Source: Aquibaculum sediminis (GTDB lineage Bacteria > Pseudomonadota > Alphaproteobacteria > Kiloniellales > DSM-21159). Taken from it: a stretch of 64,000 nucleotides of DNA. Shown piece after piece: positions 1 to 8,692 of this stretch; within the stretch, counting starts at the first letter, position 1, and every line of letters starts with the position of its first letter. Position numbers and translations under genes: made by a program. The stretch covers positions 1 through 64,000 of the forward strand of contig NZ_JBFCVK010000002.1 in the NCBI RefSeq assembly GCF_040712085.1, written 5' to 3'. Under the pieces are notes generated by a model. The model searched no databases. It was given only the letters and a program-made list of their open reading frames with translations, and had not been told where the DNA came from.

Positions 1-80
1 CAGCCATCATGCGCAAGCTCGTGATCCTCGCAAACGCCCTCCTCAGAGATCAGCGTCCATGGGTCAACTTTCCTTCTTGA
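1..80 (+). CDS. IS110-type transposase, C-terminal end only (cut by window edge)
   Basis: Frame 3 is open from the window edge to a TGA at 78-80. It reads AIMRKLVILANALLRDQRPW then VNFPS. This matches the usual C-terminal tail of IS110-family transposases (MRKL-hydrophobic-LANALLRD). Only about 25 residues are visible, so whether the element is intact cannot be judged. The match is from memory of the family tail, not a search. Confidence 0.55.
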   Translation, partial: AIMRKLVILANALLRDQRPWVNFPS

Positions 81-176
81 TCAACACGGATACTCTAGCA
101 CTTCGGGACGTGAGGCGGCAAGCTGCGGCGCGTCCCTACCAGCCGAACGAAGGCCAGCCGAACGAAGGATAGCCAG

Positions 177-494
177 ATGAGCTTCAGTGACCGCGAGAAG
201 GCATTCGAGGATAAGTTCAAGCACGATCAGGAATTGCAGTTCAAGGTCGAGGTCCGGCGCAACAAGCTGGTCGGCCTTTGGGCTGCTGAACTGATGGGCA
301 TGAAGGGCCCGGAGGCCGATGAATACGCCCGCGAGGTGATCTCCGCCGACTTCAGCGAACCGGGCATCGAGGACGTGGTGCGCAAGGTTTTCGCCGATCT
401 TCAGGAGAAGAACGTCGATTTGTCCGAGCATCGCCTGCGCAAGAAGATCGACGAACTGACCGCCACGGCGAAACACCAACTGATGTCCGAGTGA
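177..494 (+). CDS. F1F0-ATPase inhibitor subunit zeta (DUF1476 family)
   Basis: This 105-residue, highly charged, helical protein has the family's usual length. It begins MSFSDREKAFEDKFKHDQEL, the typical opening of DUF1476, which is almost restricted to alphaproteobacteria. In Paracoccus denitrificans the family member is the zeta subunit: its N-terminus inserts into F1 and blocks ATP hydrolysis, while synthesis is spared. No signal peptide or membrane segment is seen, as expected for a cytosolic F1 partner. The TGA overlaps the GTG start of the next gene, so the two may be translationally coupled. Family assignment is firm; the inhibitory role here is inferred from the family. Confidence 0.9.
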   Translation: MSFSDREKAFEDKFKHDQELQFKVEVRRNKLVGLWAAELMGMKGPEADEYAREVISADFSEPGIEDVVRKVFADLQEKNVDLSEHRLRKKIDELTATAKHQLMSE

Positions 495-1366
495 GCGCGG
501 ACGCGGTCGCCATGAGCCATCTTGCGCTGTCCGAGCCGGCGATCCCGGAACTCTATCGCTTCGAATGCGGTGCCCAGACGCTGTGCGAGGCGGGAGAGCC
601 GGCATCTTTCCGCTTTCTGCACAGTGCGGGGCAGGCGCCGGCGGTCCTGATCTGCGATCATGCCTCGCGGCGTATTCCGGCGCGGCTCGAGCGACTCGGC
701 CTCGACGGGGCCGAGCTCGCCCGACATATCGCTTGGGACATCGGCGTGGCGGAGGTGGCCGCGTATCTCGCACCGGCGCTGGATTGCCCCTGCGTGCTGT
801 CGGATTTTTCGCGCCTGGTAATCGACGCCAACCGGCGCACCGGCTCGAGCGGTTCGATACCGGCGGTCAGCGACGGGACCGAGATTCCCGGCAACCGCAA
901 TCTGGGAGAGGTGCACCGGCGCGCGCGGGTCGAACAGCTCTTCAAGCCCTACCACGCCGCTGTCTCGCGTCAGATCGAGGCGAAGCTCGCAGAAGGCCGG
1001 CCGCCGCTGTTGATCTTCCTGCACTCCTTCACACCGGTGATGGACGGCTTCCGGCGCCCCTGGGAGATCGGCATTCTCTGGAACGAGGATGACCGCATCG
1101 CCCGGCCGCTGATCGAGGCGCTGCGGGCGCGGGGGCTGAAGGTGGGCGACAATGAACCCTACTCCGGTGCATCGAGCGAGGACTACGGCCTGCACGCCCA
1201 CGGTGAGGGGCGAGGCCTGCCCTCTGCGCTCATCGAATTGCGCCAGGATCTGGTGGACACCCGCGAGGGCGTGCAGCGCTGGGCGCGGATTCTGCGCGAC
1301 GTGCTGAAGCCCCTGCTTGCGCGGCAGCGCGATATGGCCAACATCCCCTCAGAGGGACAGACCTGA
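491..1366 (+). CDS. N-formylglutamate amidohydrolase family protein
   Basis: 291 residues. The family hydrolyses N-formyl-L-glutamate to glutamate and formate (last step of one histidine-degradation route), although many alphaproteobacterial paralogues lie outside hut operons. Visible motifs are ICDHAS near residue 58, the IDANR segment, FLHSFTP near residue 177 and NEPYSG near residue 224. These are the metal/substrate-binding blocks of the FGase fold. The GTG start at 491 overlaps the preceding stop. An ATG at 512 is an alternative start that would shorten the N-terminus by 7 residues. No hut genes are nearby, so the physiological substrate is uncertain. Confidence 0.85.
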   Translation: MSADAVAMSHLALSEPAIPELYRFECGAQTLCEAGEPASFRFLHSAGQAPAVLICDHASRRIPARLERLGLDGAELARHIAWDIGVAEVAAYLAPALDCPCVLSDFSRLVIDANRRTGSSGSIPAVSDGTEIPGNRNLGEVHRRARVEQLFKPYHAAVSRQIEAKLAEGRPPLLIFLHSFTPVMDGFRRPWEIGILWNEDDRIARPLIEALRARGLKVGDNEPYSGASSEDYGLHAHGEGRGLPSALIELRQDLVDTREGVQRWARILRDVLKPLLARQRDMANIPSEGQT

Positions 1367-1390
1367 GAGACACAGCAAGGGGTTTTTATC

Positions 1391-1702
1391 ATGACCGATA
1401 AGCTCGACAGCGCCACCCGCACCGAACTGGAAGCGGCTGCCTTTCGCCGCCTGGTCGATCACCTGCGCGAACGCACCGACGTGCAGAACATCGACCTGAT
1501 GAATCTTTCCGGCTTCTGCCGCAACTGCCTCTCGCGCTGGTACCAGGAAGCGGCCAACGAAAAGGGGCTGGACCTGGACAAGGAGGAGGCGCGCGAGATC
1601 GTCTACGGCATGCCCTACGCCGAATGGCGCGCCAAGTACCAGAGCGAAGCCACGCCGGATCAGAAGGCGGCCTTCGAGAAGTCCCACGCCAATCACGGGT
1701 GA
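1391..1702 (+). CDS. DUF1244 family protein
   Basis: A 103-residue soluble protein. The central block SGFCRNCLSRWYQEAA, with two cysteines three apart, followed by a YGMPYAEWRAKYQ segment, is the signature of DUF1244, a small family common in proteobacteria with no established biochemical role. It sits 24 bases after the amidohydrolase on the same strand, probably the last gene of a short operon, and is followed by a terminator-like hairpin. The CxxC-like pair suggests metal or redox chemistry, but that is speculation. Confidence 0.85.
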   Translation: MTDKLDSATRTELEAAAFRRLVDHLRERTDVQNIDLMNLSGFCRNCLSRWYQEAANEKGLDLDKEEAREIVYGMPYAEWRAKYQSEATPDQKAAFEKSHANHG

Positions 1703-1718
1703 CCATCGAAACTGTGCT

Positions 1719-1748
1719 GCGGGAGGTCGTTGTGCAGCGGCCTCCCGC
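1719..1748 (+). terminator. Hairpin, probable transcription terminator
   Basis: GCGGGAGG (1719-1726) pairs perfectly with CCTCCCGC (1741-1748) across a 14-base loop, starting 17 bases after the DUF1244 stop. There is no T tract, so intrinsic termination would be weak. Confidence 0.5.
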
Positions 1749-1860
1749 TCGCTAGGTTCCTCAACCTTCATGGGCGGTGAGCCGGCGCGGCGGCCGACCC
1801 GGGCAACGGCTGGCGCCCGCCGGACCGTCCGCTTTATCCTCACAGCGAGTCTCTATTGGC

Positions 1861-2124
1861 ATGAGTGAAGCAGTAACCACCAATGACGTCGGCGGCGTTG
1901 CCGGCGATCGCCTGCGATCCTTCGTCGAGCGCGTCGAGCGCCTCGAGGAGGAGAAGAAGACCCTGCAGGAAGACATCAAGGAAATCTACGCCGAGGCCAA
2001 GAGTTCGGGCTTCGACGTCAAGATCCTGCGGCAGATCATTCGCATTCGCAAACAGGACAAGGAAGAGCGCCAGGAGCAGGAAGAGCTGCTGGAACTCTAC
2101 AAGGCCGCGCTCGGCATGGAATAG
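1861..2124 (+). CDS. gapR: GapR family DNA-binding protein (DUF2312)
   Basis: 87 residues from the ATG at 1861; an in-frame ATG at 1777 would add a poorly conserved proline/arginine-rich extension. The sequence has the family core RLRSFVERVERLEEEKK followed by DIKEIYAEAKSSGFD and a lysine-rich helix. In Caulobacter this is GapR, a chromosome-binding protein that encircles overtwisted AT-rich DNA ahead of replication forks. It acts in the nucleoid, and the first half is predicted to form a coiled coil. The start was chosen because family members begin a few residues before GDRLRSF. Confidence 0.9.
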   Translation: MSEAVTTNDVGGVAGDRLRSFVERVERLEEEKKTLQEDIKEIYAEAKSSGFDVKILRQIIRIRKQDKEERQEQEELLELYKAALGME

Positions 2125-2170
2125 CGCGTCGCTCCGAAAGGGTGATTGGCGCAGGGGAGGGAAGAGGTTA

Positions 2171-3517
2171 ATGCAGGACAGTGCCACCGTCGTATCGCCG
2201 CAACTGCCGAAGATCGCCTGGGGGCGCGGCCTCTATCTCCACGACACTGACGGCAAGGCCTATCTCGACGGCTCCAGCGGTCCGGCGGTCTATTGCATCG
2301 GGCACGGCAATGCGGAGGTGAATGAGGCGATCAAGGCCCAGCTCAACCGCGTCGCCCATGGTTACCGCTACAGCTTCACCAGCGACCCGCTGGAGGAACT
2401 GACCGAGATCATCACCCGCCGCTGCGCCGAGGGCGGGGGCGAAGGCCTGGACCACATGGTTTTCGTCTCAGGCGGGTCGGAGGCGGTGGAGTCCTGTCTG
2501 AAGATCGCCCTGCAGTACCAGAGCGCGCGCGGGGCCCACACCCGGCATAAGTTCATCGCCCGCCAGCGTTCCTGGCACGGCAACACGCTTGGTGCGCTCT
2601 CCTGTTCCGGCTTTGCCGCCCGGCGTGAGCCTTTTGAGGGCAGCCTGCTGGACGTACCGCTGCTCTCCCCGGCGAACAGCTATCGCCCGCCCAAGGGAGT
2701 GGCCGCCGAGGATGTGGCGCAGTGGTGTGCCGACGAGCTGGAGCGGGAAATCCTGCGCCAGGGTCCCGAGCGCATTGCGGCCTTCGTCTTCGAACCGGTG
2801 GTGGGCGCGGCCGGCGGCTGCGTTCCCGCCCCGCCGGGCTATGCCGCCAAGGTGCGCGAGATCTGCGACCGCTACGATGTGCTGATGATCGCCGATGAGG
2901 TCATGTGCGGCAGTGGCCGCTGCGGCACCTGGCGGGCCTTGCAGCACGACGGCGTGGTGCCGGACGTCATGTCCGTGGCCAAGGGGCTGGCCGCGGGCTA
3001 CATGCCCTTGGGTGCTGCCATTTACCATCGCCGGATCGGCGAGGTGATCGAGGCGGCGCACGGAGCTGTCTCCACCGGCCATACCTTCACCGGCCACACG
3101 GCCGCCTGCGCCGCCGGGGTTGCCGTGCAGCGCATCGTCGAGCGCGAGAAGCTGGTGGAGAAGGTGGCCGCCGAAGGGCCGCTGCTGCATCGCCTTCTGG
3201 GCGAGGCCGTGGAAGGCGTCGAGGCAGTGGGTGACATCCGCGGCCGCGGCTTCTTCCAGGCGGTGGAACTGGTGGCCGACCGCGAGACCAAGGAGCCTTT
3301 CCCGGTTGAACTGCAGGTGCATCTGCGCGTGCGCCAGGCGGCGCTTGACCGCGGTCTGATCTGCTATCCCGTGGGCGGCAATGTGGACGGGAGCCGCGGC
3401 GACCACGTCATCCTGGCGCCGCCCTACAACGTCACTGAAGCCGAACTGGCCGAGATCACCGGCCGCCTGGGCGAGGCGATCCGCGCCGTGGTCGCCGAGG
3501 TGTCCGGCCGGGCGTGA
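2171..3517 (+). CDS. Class III (PLP-dependent) aminotransferase
   Basis: 448 residues of the aspartate aminotransferase-family fold III. Visible features are the N-terminal block DGKAYLDGSSGPAVYCIGHG, SGGSEAVE (phosphate cup, about residues 100-107), the SWHG motif, IADEVMCGSGR with the PLP-pyridine Asp near 243, and VAKGLAAGYMPLG with the Schiff-base Lys at about 271. The ATG at 2171 follows a strong GGAGGGAAGAGG ribosome-binding stretch. It stands alone between gapR and a lipoprotein gene, so the amino donor and acceptor cannot be assigned. It is distinct from the second class III enzyme at 46189. Confidence 0.85.
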   Translation: MQDSATVVSPQLPKIAWGRGLYLHDTDGKAYLDGSSGPAVYCIGHGNAEVNEAIKAQLNRVAHGYRYSFTSDPLEELTEIITRRCAEGGGEGLDHMVFVSGGSEAVESCLKIALQYQSARGAHTRHKFIARQRSWHGNTLGALSCSGFAARREPFEGSLLDVPLLSPANSYRPPKGVAAEDVAQWCADELEREILRQGPERIAAFVFEPVVGAAGGCVPAPPGYAAKVREICDRYDVLMIADEVMCGSGRCGTWRALQHDGVVPDVMSVAKGLAAGYMPLGAAIYHRRIGEVIEAAHGAVSTGHTFTGHTAACAAGVAVQRIVEREKLVEKVAAEGPLLHRLLGEAVEGVEAVGDIRGRGFFQAVELVADRETKEPFPVELQVHLRVRQAALDRGLICYPVGGNVDGSRGDHVILAPPYNVTEAELAEITGRLGEAIRAVVAEVSGRA

Positions 3518-3632
3518 GGCGCAGTTTTTCACGGGTGACGATCGCTCGCTCTTTCCCCGGTCATCGGGGCCGACCCACGCTCTCCCGTCACTGCGGGCTT
3601 CCCCCTCACTGCGAACGACCGCCCTTTACCTT

Positions 3633-3730
3633 CGTCATTGCGAGCGACCAGCGGGAGCGCGGCAATCCAGGGCCACAAGCAAAAAGGCCCTGGATTGCCG
3701 CGTCGGCCTTGCGGCCTCCTCGCAATGACG
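3633..3730. repeat. Long palindromic intergenic repeat (CGTCATTGCGAG type)
   Basis: The ends CGTCATTGCGAG (3633-3644) and CTCGCAATGACG (3719-3730) are perfect inverted copies. Inside, a 17-base arm at 3658-3674 pairs perfectly with 3686-3702 around an 11-base loop. Degenerate relatives of the outer arm lie just upstream (around 3590-3620). Elements with this outer sequence are dispersed in many alphaproteobacterial genomes. It lies between converging genes and could terminate transcription in both directions. Confidence 0.8.
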
Positions 3731-3762
3731 AGGTCTGAGCCGCGATGACGAGGCCAAAAGCC

Positions 3763-4245
3763 TCAGATGGTCTTCCAGGAGCCGTCCGGCTGCTGGCAGG
3801 CGGTGCCGAAGGCCCGTTCGGTGCGGCCGCCGACGACGATGGTCTGTTGGAACTCGCGGCAGTAGGCGCCGCTCTGGTGGTAGCCGTCACGCACTGGGAC
3901 CACCGAGCCATAGTTGCCGCTGCGCGGGTTGTTCCAGCTGACCGTCTGTCCCACCGGTGCCTGCGCCGCCTGGTTCCAGGCGTTGTAGGACTGCTGACGG
4001 TCCTGGTCGTCCATGTAGCGGCCGATCTCGGAGCCCACCACCAGGCCCAGCACCGCGCCCAGGCCGGTGGCCGCAGCGCGGGTGGAGGAGCTGCTGTTCT
4101 TGGCAAGCGCGGCACCGGCCAAGCCGCCGGCACCGGCGCCGAGCAGGCCGCCGCCGATTTGCCGGGTGTTGTCGTATTGCTGGTTGGCACAGCCGGCCAG
4201 CGCCAGGGACGCGGCCAGGGCCAGGCCAAGGGTGAGGATTCTCAT
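3763..4245 (-). CDS. Glycine-zipper lipoprotein, outer membrane 17-kDa-antigen-like
   Basis: 160 residues. The N-terminus is a lipoprotein signal: MRILTLGLALAASLALAGC with lipobox LAGC, so Cys19 would be acylated. Next come glycine-zipper repeats (IGGGLLGAGAGGLAGA and GLGAVLGLVVGSEIGRYMDD), typical of the Rickettsia 17-kDa surface antigen / SlyB group that inserts between lipids of the outer membrane. A C-terminal globular part with YCREFQQ and a terminal PDGSWK block resembles the same family. Probably a monocistronic envelope lipoprotein; function otherwise unknown. Confidence 0.8.
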   Translation of the reverse strand: MRILTLGLALAASLALAGCANQQYDNTRQIGGGLLGAGAGGLAGAALAKNSSSSTRAAATGLGAVLGLVVGSEIGRYMDDQDRQQSYNAWNQAAQAPVGQTVSWNNPRSGNYGSVVPVRDGYHQSGAYCREFQQTIVVGGRTERAFGTACQQPDGSWKTI

Positions 4246-4405
4246 TCTGCTTTGCTCCCGATCAGGACCTGAGAGGATGTACTCTTCCTCTTACGCAGCC
4301 GTGATCCCGGAATATCCCCGAAGCGGGTGATTTTATCCGGGCGCTGCCTTCGGCCCCCAGCGTATCGCCCCGCCTTATTAAGGGGGTCGACCTAGGAGCC
4401 CCGGC

Positions 4406-4648
4406 CTACGAGAAGGCCTTAAAGGTGATGAGCGTGAAGGTGTCCTTTACCCCGTCCAGGCGCTGGATCGATTCGGTCACGAAGTGGCCGATGTCCTCGC
4501 CTTCCGGCAGGTAGCATTTGATGAGCAGGTCGTACTGTCCCGAGGTGGAATAGACCTCTGAGACCTGCTCCACAGTCTGCACCAGGTCGTCGGCCACCTT
4601 GTAGGCCTCGCCCAGTTGGCATTTGATTTGTACGAAGATCGTCTGCAT
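4406..4648 (-). CDS. Stand-alone Lrp/AsnC ligand-binding (RAM) domain protein
   Basis: 80 residues from MQTIFVQIKC. An in-frame ATG at 4678 would add ten residues of low quality. The whole protein is one RAM domain (beta-alpha-beta-beta-alpha-beta), with the VYSTSGQYDLLIKCYLP core and a final VKDTFTLITF strand. The N-terminal HTH of Lrp/AsnC regulators is absent. Such stand-alone domains assemble into oligomers and bind amino acids or modulate full-length Lrp proteins; no ligand can be inferred here. Confidence 0.85.
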   Translation of the reverse strand: MQTIFVQIKCQLGEAYKVADDLVQTVEQVSEVYSTSGQYDLLIKCYLPEGEDIGHFVTESIQRLDGVKDTFTLITFKAFS

Positions 4649-4827
4649 GGCGCGATCATAACCGCAAGCCGCGGCCACGTCATCGCTTTCCCGCCGGGTG
4701 CCTGTAGAAAGGCGGGCCCGGTTGCATCGAACTTGTCACAGCCACAGGGCGCATGGGCGTGCCTTCCCGGTTCGGAAAACGGCGTCCAGGCGCCCGTGGT
4801 CAGAAGTTCGGGTTCAGCAGTTCAGGT

Positions 4828-6246
4828 TCAGGCGCTGGCGGTCAGGGGCACCGGCCGCAGGATGAAGGCGGGAATGTGGTCGCCAAAGGGGCCGTTGGCC
4901 TCCGGCGCCGCGTCTGCCTGCTCGCGCTCGCGCTGGGGCGGGCGTTTGCTGCTCTTGCGGGCGTGAGCGCTGGGGCGCTGTTCTTCGCTCTTGGGCTCGG
5001 GCGCCTTGGCAGGTTGCTGCTTGGGCGGGCTCGCCTCGGACTTGCTGCTCTTGCCGGACTTGGCGCGTGTGCGCCGGCGCTTGTCCGTGCTGTAGGCGTC
5101 GCTGTCCGGCGTCTCGACTGCGTCTAGGGTCAGCTCCTCGATAACACCGCCGATGAGCTCTTGCACCCCGGCCAGCGCCTTGCCGTCGTCCGGCGTGAAG
5201 AGGGTGAACGCCTTGCCACTGCGCCCGGCGCGCCCGGTGCGGCCGATGCGGTGGACGTAATCTTCAGCATGGATGGGAACATCGTAGTTGTAGACGTGGC
5301 TGACCGCCGGGATGTCGAGGCCGCGGGCGGCCACGTCGGAGCAGACCAAAAGCCTGATCTCGCCGGCCTTGAAGCGGGCCAGAGTCTCTGTGCGCGAGGC
5401 CTGGGCCATGTCGCCGTGCAGCGCTTCGGCATCGAGGCCGTGGCGCTTGAGCGAGCGCTGGACGATGGTGACGTCGCGCTTGCGGTTGCAGAAGATCAGG
5501 GCGCTCTTGGTGTCGGCGTTCTCCTGCTGCAGCAGGGAGCGCAGCGCGGCGCGCTTGGTCTTGGCCTCGGCCTCGCAGCGCAGCAGGCGCTGGGTCACTG
5601 TCTTAGCCGGACTGGCCGGCGGTGCGACGCTGATTTCCTTCGGATTGAGCAGGAACTTGTCGGCCAGCTTGCGGATTTCCGGCGCCATGGTGGCAGAGAA
5701 GAACAGGGTCTGCCGGATGGTGGGCAGCATGGCAACAATGCGCTCGATGTCCGGGATGAAGCCCATGTCCAGCATTCGGTCGGCTTCGTCGATCACCAGC
5801 AGCTTGGTGTCGGCCAGCAGGATCTGCCCGCGCTCGAACAGGTCGAGCAGTCGGCCCGGCGTGGCGATTAGGACGTCGACGCCTCGCTGCAGGATCAGCT
5901 GCTGGTCGCGCATGGACTCGCCACCGATCAGCAGGGCCATGCTCAGGCCGCTGTGCTTGCCGTACTTGTTGAAACTTTCCGCCACCTGCGTGGCCAGCTC
6001 GCGCGTCGGCTCAAGAATGAGTGAGCGCGGCATGCGCGCACGACCACGGCCGCTGCTGAGGATGTCGATCATCGGCAGCGTGAAGCCGGCGGTCTTGCCG
6101 GTGCCAGTTTGGGCCACCCCCAGAACGTCACGTCCCATCAGGACGTAAGGGATGGCTTTTTCTTGGATGGGGGTCGGGGTGGTGTAGCCCGATTCGCTTA
6201 TTGCACGCAGTACGTCGGTGCTCAGCCCGAGTGTGTCGAAACTCAT
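4828..6246 (-). CDS. DEAD-box ATP-dependent RNA helicase, RhlE-like
   Basis: 472 residues. The ordered helicase motifs are a Q motif near PTPIQEKAIP, motif I AQTGTGKT (about 45-52), PTRELA, TPGR, motif II DEAD (about 154), SAT, ARGLD and HRIGRTGRAG (about 330). The core is followed by a roughly 80-residue Lys/Arg/Ser/Pro-rich basic tail typical of RhlE-type enzymes, which anchors RNA. Expected role: remodelling structured RNA in ribosome assembly or mRNA decay, including at low temperature. It is divergently oriented from the hydrolase at 6491. Confidence 0.92.
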   Translation of the reverse strand: MSFDTLGLSTDVLRAISESGYTTPTPIQEKAIPYVLMGRDVLGVAQTGTGKTAGFTLPMIDILSSGRGRARMPRSLILEPTRELATQVAESFNKYGKHSGLSMALLIGGESMRDQQLILQRGVDVLIATPGRLLDLFERGQILLADTKLLVIDEADRMLDMGFIPDIERIVAMLPTIRQTLFFSATMAPEIRKLADKFLLNPKEISVAPPASPAKTVTQRLLRCEAEAKTKRAALRSLLQQENADTKSALIFCNRKRDVTIVQRSLKRHGLDAEALHGDMAQASRTETLARFKAGEIRLLVCSDVAARGLDIPAVSHVYNYDVPIHAEDYVHRIGRTGRAGRSGKAFTLFTPDDGKALAGVQELIGGVIEELTLDAVETPDSDAYSTDKRRRTRAKSGKSSKSEASPPKQQPAKAPEPKSEEQRPSAHARKSSKRPPQREREQADAAPEANGPFGDHIPAFILRPVPLTASA

Positions 6247-6490
6247 GCGCTCCAGCGCTTTCCAGGGAAGATGCGAGCCTTAAGGCGGCGACTTGGTTCA
6301 AGTGCGCTGCCGGCTTGATCGGGAAACTGGTCTTTTCACCGGCTTTTGTCAAGAGTTGCGGCCGTTATCCATGGCTGCCATGTCGGCCATTGGAGTACTT
6401 TGTTCCTTCGGCGTTGCTTTTTTATCGGCGCCTGGGGAGGGTGGTCTTCAATCGGCAAAGTATCGCAGCGCAGTTGATCGGAGACTCTTC

Positions 6491-7063
6491 ATGACCCTGG
6501 ACTCCAAGGCGCGCTCGGCCGCGCTGATGCGCGCCGCGCAGTCGGCGCTTCTGCTGGTGGATATTCAGGAGCGGTTGTTGCCGGCGATCGCGGCGCAGGA
6601 CAGGGTCCTGGCCAATGCCAGCCGCCTCCTGGTCGGCGCGCGGCGCCTGGAAGTTCCTGTGGTCGCCACCGAGCACTGCCCGCAGGCGATCGGGACCAGC
6701 GTGGCTGCCTTGCGTCAGAACCTGACCCCAGGGGAAATCTACCGAAAGACGCACTTCTCTGCAGCGGAGGAGCCGGACTTCGTGGCACGGGTGTCGGCCA
6801 TCGGGCGCCGGCAGTGGATTCTCGCCGGCACCGAGGCCCATGTCTGCCTGCTCCAGACGGCGCTGGGCCTGCGCGCCCTGGACTACGAGGTTTTCGTGGT
6901 CGGCGATGCCATGGGCTCGCGGGTCGAGGCAAACCACCAGGCGGCGCTTGTGCGCCTGCAGGCCGCCGGCTGCATTCCTGTGACCACGGAGATGGTGCTG
7001 TTCGAATGGCTGCATCACGCCGGCAACGCCGCGTTCAAGGAGGTGCTGGGGCTGATCAAGTAG
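6491..7063 (+). CDS. Isochorismatase-family cysteine hydrolase
   Basis: 190 residues from the ATG at 6491; the frame is open further upstream but without conservation. It contains ALLLVDIQERLLPAI (catalytic Asp), the RKTHFSA segment with the catalytic Lys, and the GTEAHVCLLQTALGL block in which Cys is the expected nucleophile. The arrangement resembles YcaC/nicotinamidase-like hydrolases. The C-terminal TTEMVLFEWLHHAG stretch is typical of the YcaC-like subgroup. The substrate is unknown. Confidence 0.85.
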   Translation: MTLDSKARSAALMRAAQSALLLVDIQERLLPAIAAQDRVLANASRLLVGARRLEVPVVATEHCPQAIGTSVAALRQNLTPGEIYRKTHFSAAEEPDFVARVSAIGRRQWILAGTEAHVCLLQTALGLRALDYEVFVVGDAMGSRVEANHQAALVRLQAAGCIPVTTEMVLFEWLHHAGNAAFKEVLGLIK

Positions 7064-7215
7064 GCTGGGGGTTGTGACCATGGCCGGCCGACGACCAGAT
7101 CGGAGCCAGCTTGGGGCGAGCGTGCCGAACGACGGCTGCCCTGCGTTCACAGCGTGACCTGGGCGTTTCTGGGTCGTAGGCTTCGCACCCCAATTGCCCC
7201 TGTGGAGACGTCATC

Positions 7216-7917
7216 GTGTCGGAGAAGACCCCACTCGCCCTGCTGCCCGGCCTGCTGTTGGACGGCACCTTCTGGCATCATCAGGTCGCCGCGCTTGCCG
7301 ATATCGCCGAGCCCTGGGTGGCCGACTTCACCTCTCAGGAGTCCGTCGCGGCCATGGCGCAAAGCGTGCTGGCGGCCATGCCGGAGCGCTTTGCGCTCTG
7401 CGGACTGTCCATGGGGGGCTATGTGGCACAGGAGATCATGCGCCAAGCGCCGGAGCGTGTGGAGCGCCTGGCGCTGCTGGACACCAAGGCGCGCCCCGAC
7501 GATGCCGACACCACGGCGCGACGCCGCGGCCTGATCGAACTGGCGCAAAAAGGGGCTTTCAAAGGCGTGACGCCGCGGTTGCTGCCGCTGCTGATCCACC
7601 CCGATCGCCTCGAGGATGAGGAACTGACCCGCCACATCATGGAGATGGCGGAGGCGGTGGGGCGTGATGCCTTCCTGCGTCAGCAGCAGGCGATTCTCGA
7701 CCGGGCCGACTACCGGCCGCTGCTCGCCTCGATTCGCTGCCCCACCCTGGTTCTCTGCGGTCGCGAGGACCAGCTCACGCCAGCGGACCTTCATACTGAG
7801 CTCGCTGCCAGCATTGCCGATGCGCGGCTGGTCGTGCTGGAAAACTGCGGCCACCTGCCGCCACTGGAGCGGCCCGAGGCCACGAACCGGGAACTGCGCC
7901 GCTGGCTCTTGGCGTAA
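7216..7917 (+). CDS. Alpha/beta-fold hydrolase
   Basis: 233 residues from a GTG codon. The nucleophile elbow is GLSMGG (Ser near residue 64), preceded by the oxyanion-hole region LLPGLLLDGTFW. The acid lies in LCGREDQLTP near 193, and the catalytic His in ENCGHLPPLE near 217. This order is that of MenH/BioH-like esterases and C-C hydrolases. Its neighbours do not suggest a pathway. The start is supported only by frame limits and by conservation beginning near TPLALLPG. Confidence 0.8.
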   Translation: MSEKTPLALLPGLLLDGTFWHHQVAALADIAEPWVADFTSQESVAAMAQSVLAAMPERFALCGLSMGGYVAQEIMRQAPERVERLALLDTKARPDDADTTARRRGLIELAQKGAFKGVTPRLLPLLIHPDRLEDEELTRHIMEMAEAVGRDAFLRQQQAILDRADYRPLLASIRCPTLVLCGREDQLTPADLHTELAASIADARLVVLENCGHLPPLERPEATNRELRRWLLA

Positions 7918-7951
7918 GCCTGCGGCGCGATCCCGATTAGAGCGATCTGCT

Positions 7952-8575
7952 TCAGCGCGATTCCAGGACGCAGATCTGGCAGCGGTAGCCTTCCTTGCCG
8001 TGGTAGGGCGCGTCCTTCACGGCACGGATGCGCACGAGGCCGCGCTTTTCCATCGAGTCCAGGTACGCGGGATAGCCTTCAGCGTCCCAGACCTTTTCGT
8101 GCACGGTCACCACGATGGGTGCGCCCTTGCGGGTGACGCGGGCCAGTTCGTCCAGCGCCTGCGGCTTGACGTGGCCGCTGGTGAAGACGCCGACCGAAAC
8201 CGCGGCATCGTAGCGCGCGTCCTCGATCTTAAGTGGCTGGGTCATGTCCGCCGGTTCGAGGCGCTCATAGGCCTGCTTGCGGCGGGCGATCTCCAGCATC
8301 TCCTCGGAGAGGTCGATGCCGTCGATGGACTTGAAGCCGAGCTCCTTGAGTTCCTTGCCCACCAGACCGGTGCCGCAGCCGGCGTCGAGAACCTTGGCGT
8401 CGTCCTCCACCAGGGCGGAGAGCTCCTTGGCGACGATCCCGGGTGCCACATAGCCCATGCCGTCCAGTGTGTCGCGGTCATAGGCCTCGGCCCACTCGCC
8501 ATAGGCCCGGCGAATTTCCTCACTGTCACCACCAAGAGCATAGATGCGGCGCAGCAAGGGGTTCTCTTCTGCCAT
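7952..8575 (-). CDS. SAM-dependent class I methyltransferase
   Basis: 207 residues. The SAM-binding motif I VLDAGCGTGLVGKEL lies at about 62-76, motif II acidic IDGIDLSEEML follows, and the YDAAVSVGVFTSGHV segment is motif IV. It is the Methyltransf_11/25-like small-molecule methyltransferase type. The N-terminal region resembles WBSCR27-type methyltransferases (YDRDTLDGMGYVAPG). The substrate cannot be read from the sequence. It lies downstream of gshA on the same strand, separated by about 117 bases. Confidence 0.82.
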   Translation of the reverse strand: MAEENPLLRRIYALGGDSEEIRRAYGEWAEAYDRDTLDGMGYVAPGIVAKELSALVEDDAKVLDAGCGTGLVGKELKELGFKSIDGIDLSEEMLEIARRKQAYERLEPADMTQPLKIEDARYDAAVSVGVFTSGHVKPQALDELARVTRKGAPIVVTVHEKVWDAEGYPAYLDSMEKRGLVRIRAVKDAPYHGKEGYRCQICVLESR

Positions 8576-8692
8576 CGGTTAGCTTGTCCTCTGCATTGTT
8601 CCAAAAGCGGCTACAAGCATAGGCAAAGCGACCTGCTGTGGCAAACAGGCCACAGGAATGGCAGCGGTGCGCCCCGCAGAATCAGTGCAGTA

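Noticed and set aside
1883..2170. Upstream extension of the class III aminotransferase frame to 1883
   Set aside because: The extension runs through gapR in another frame; a strong ribosome-binding stretch precedes the ATG at 2171.
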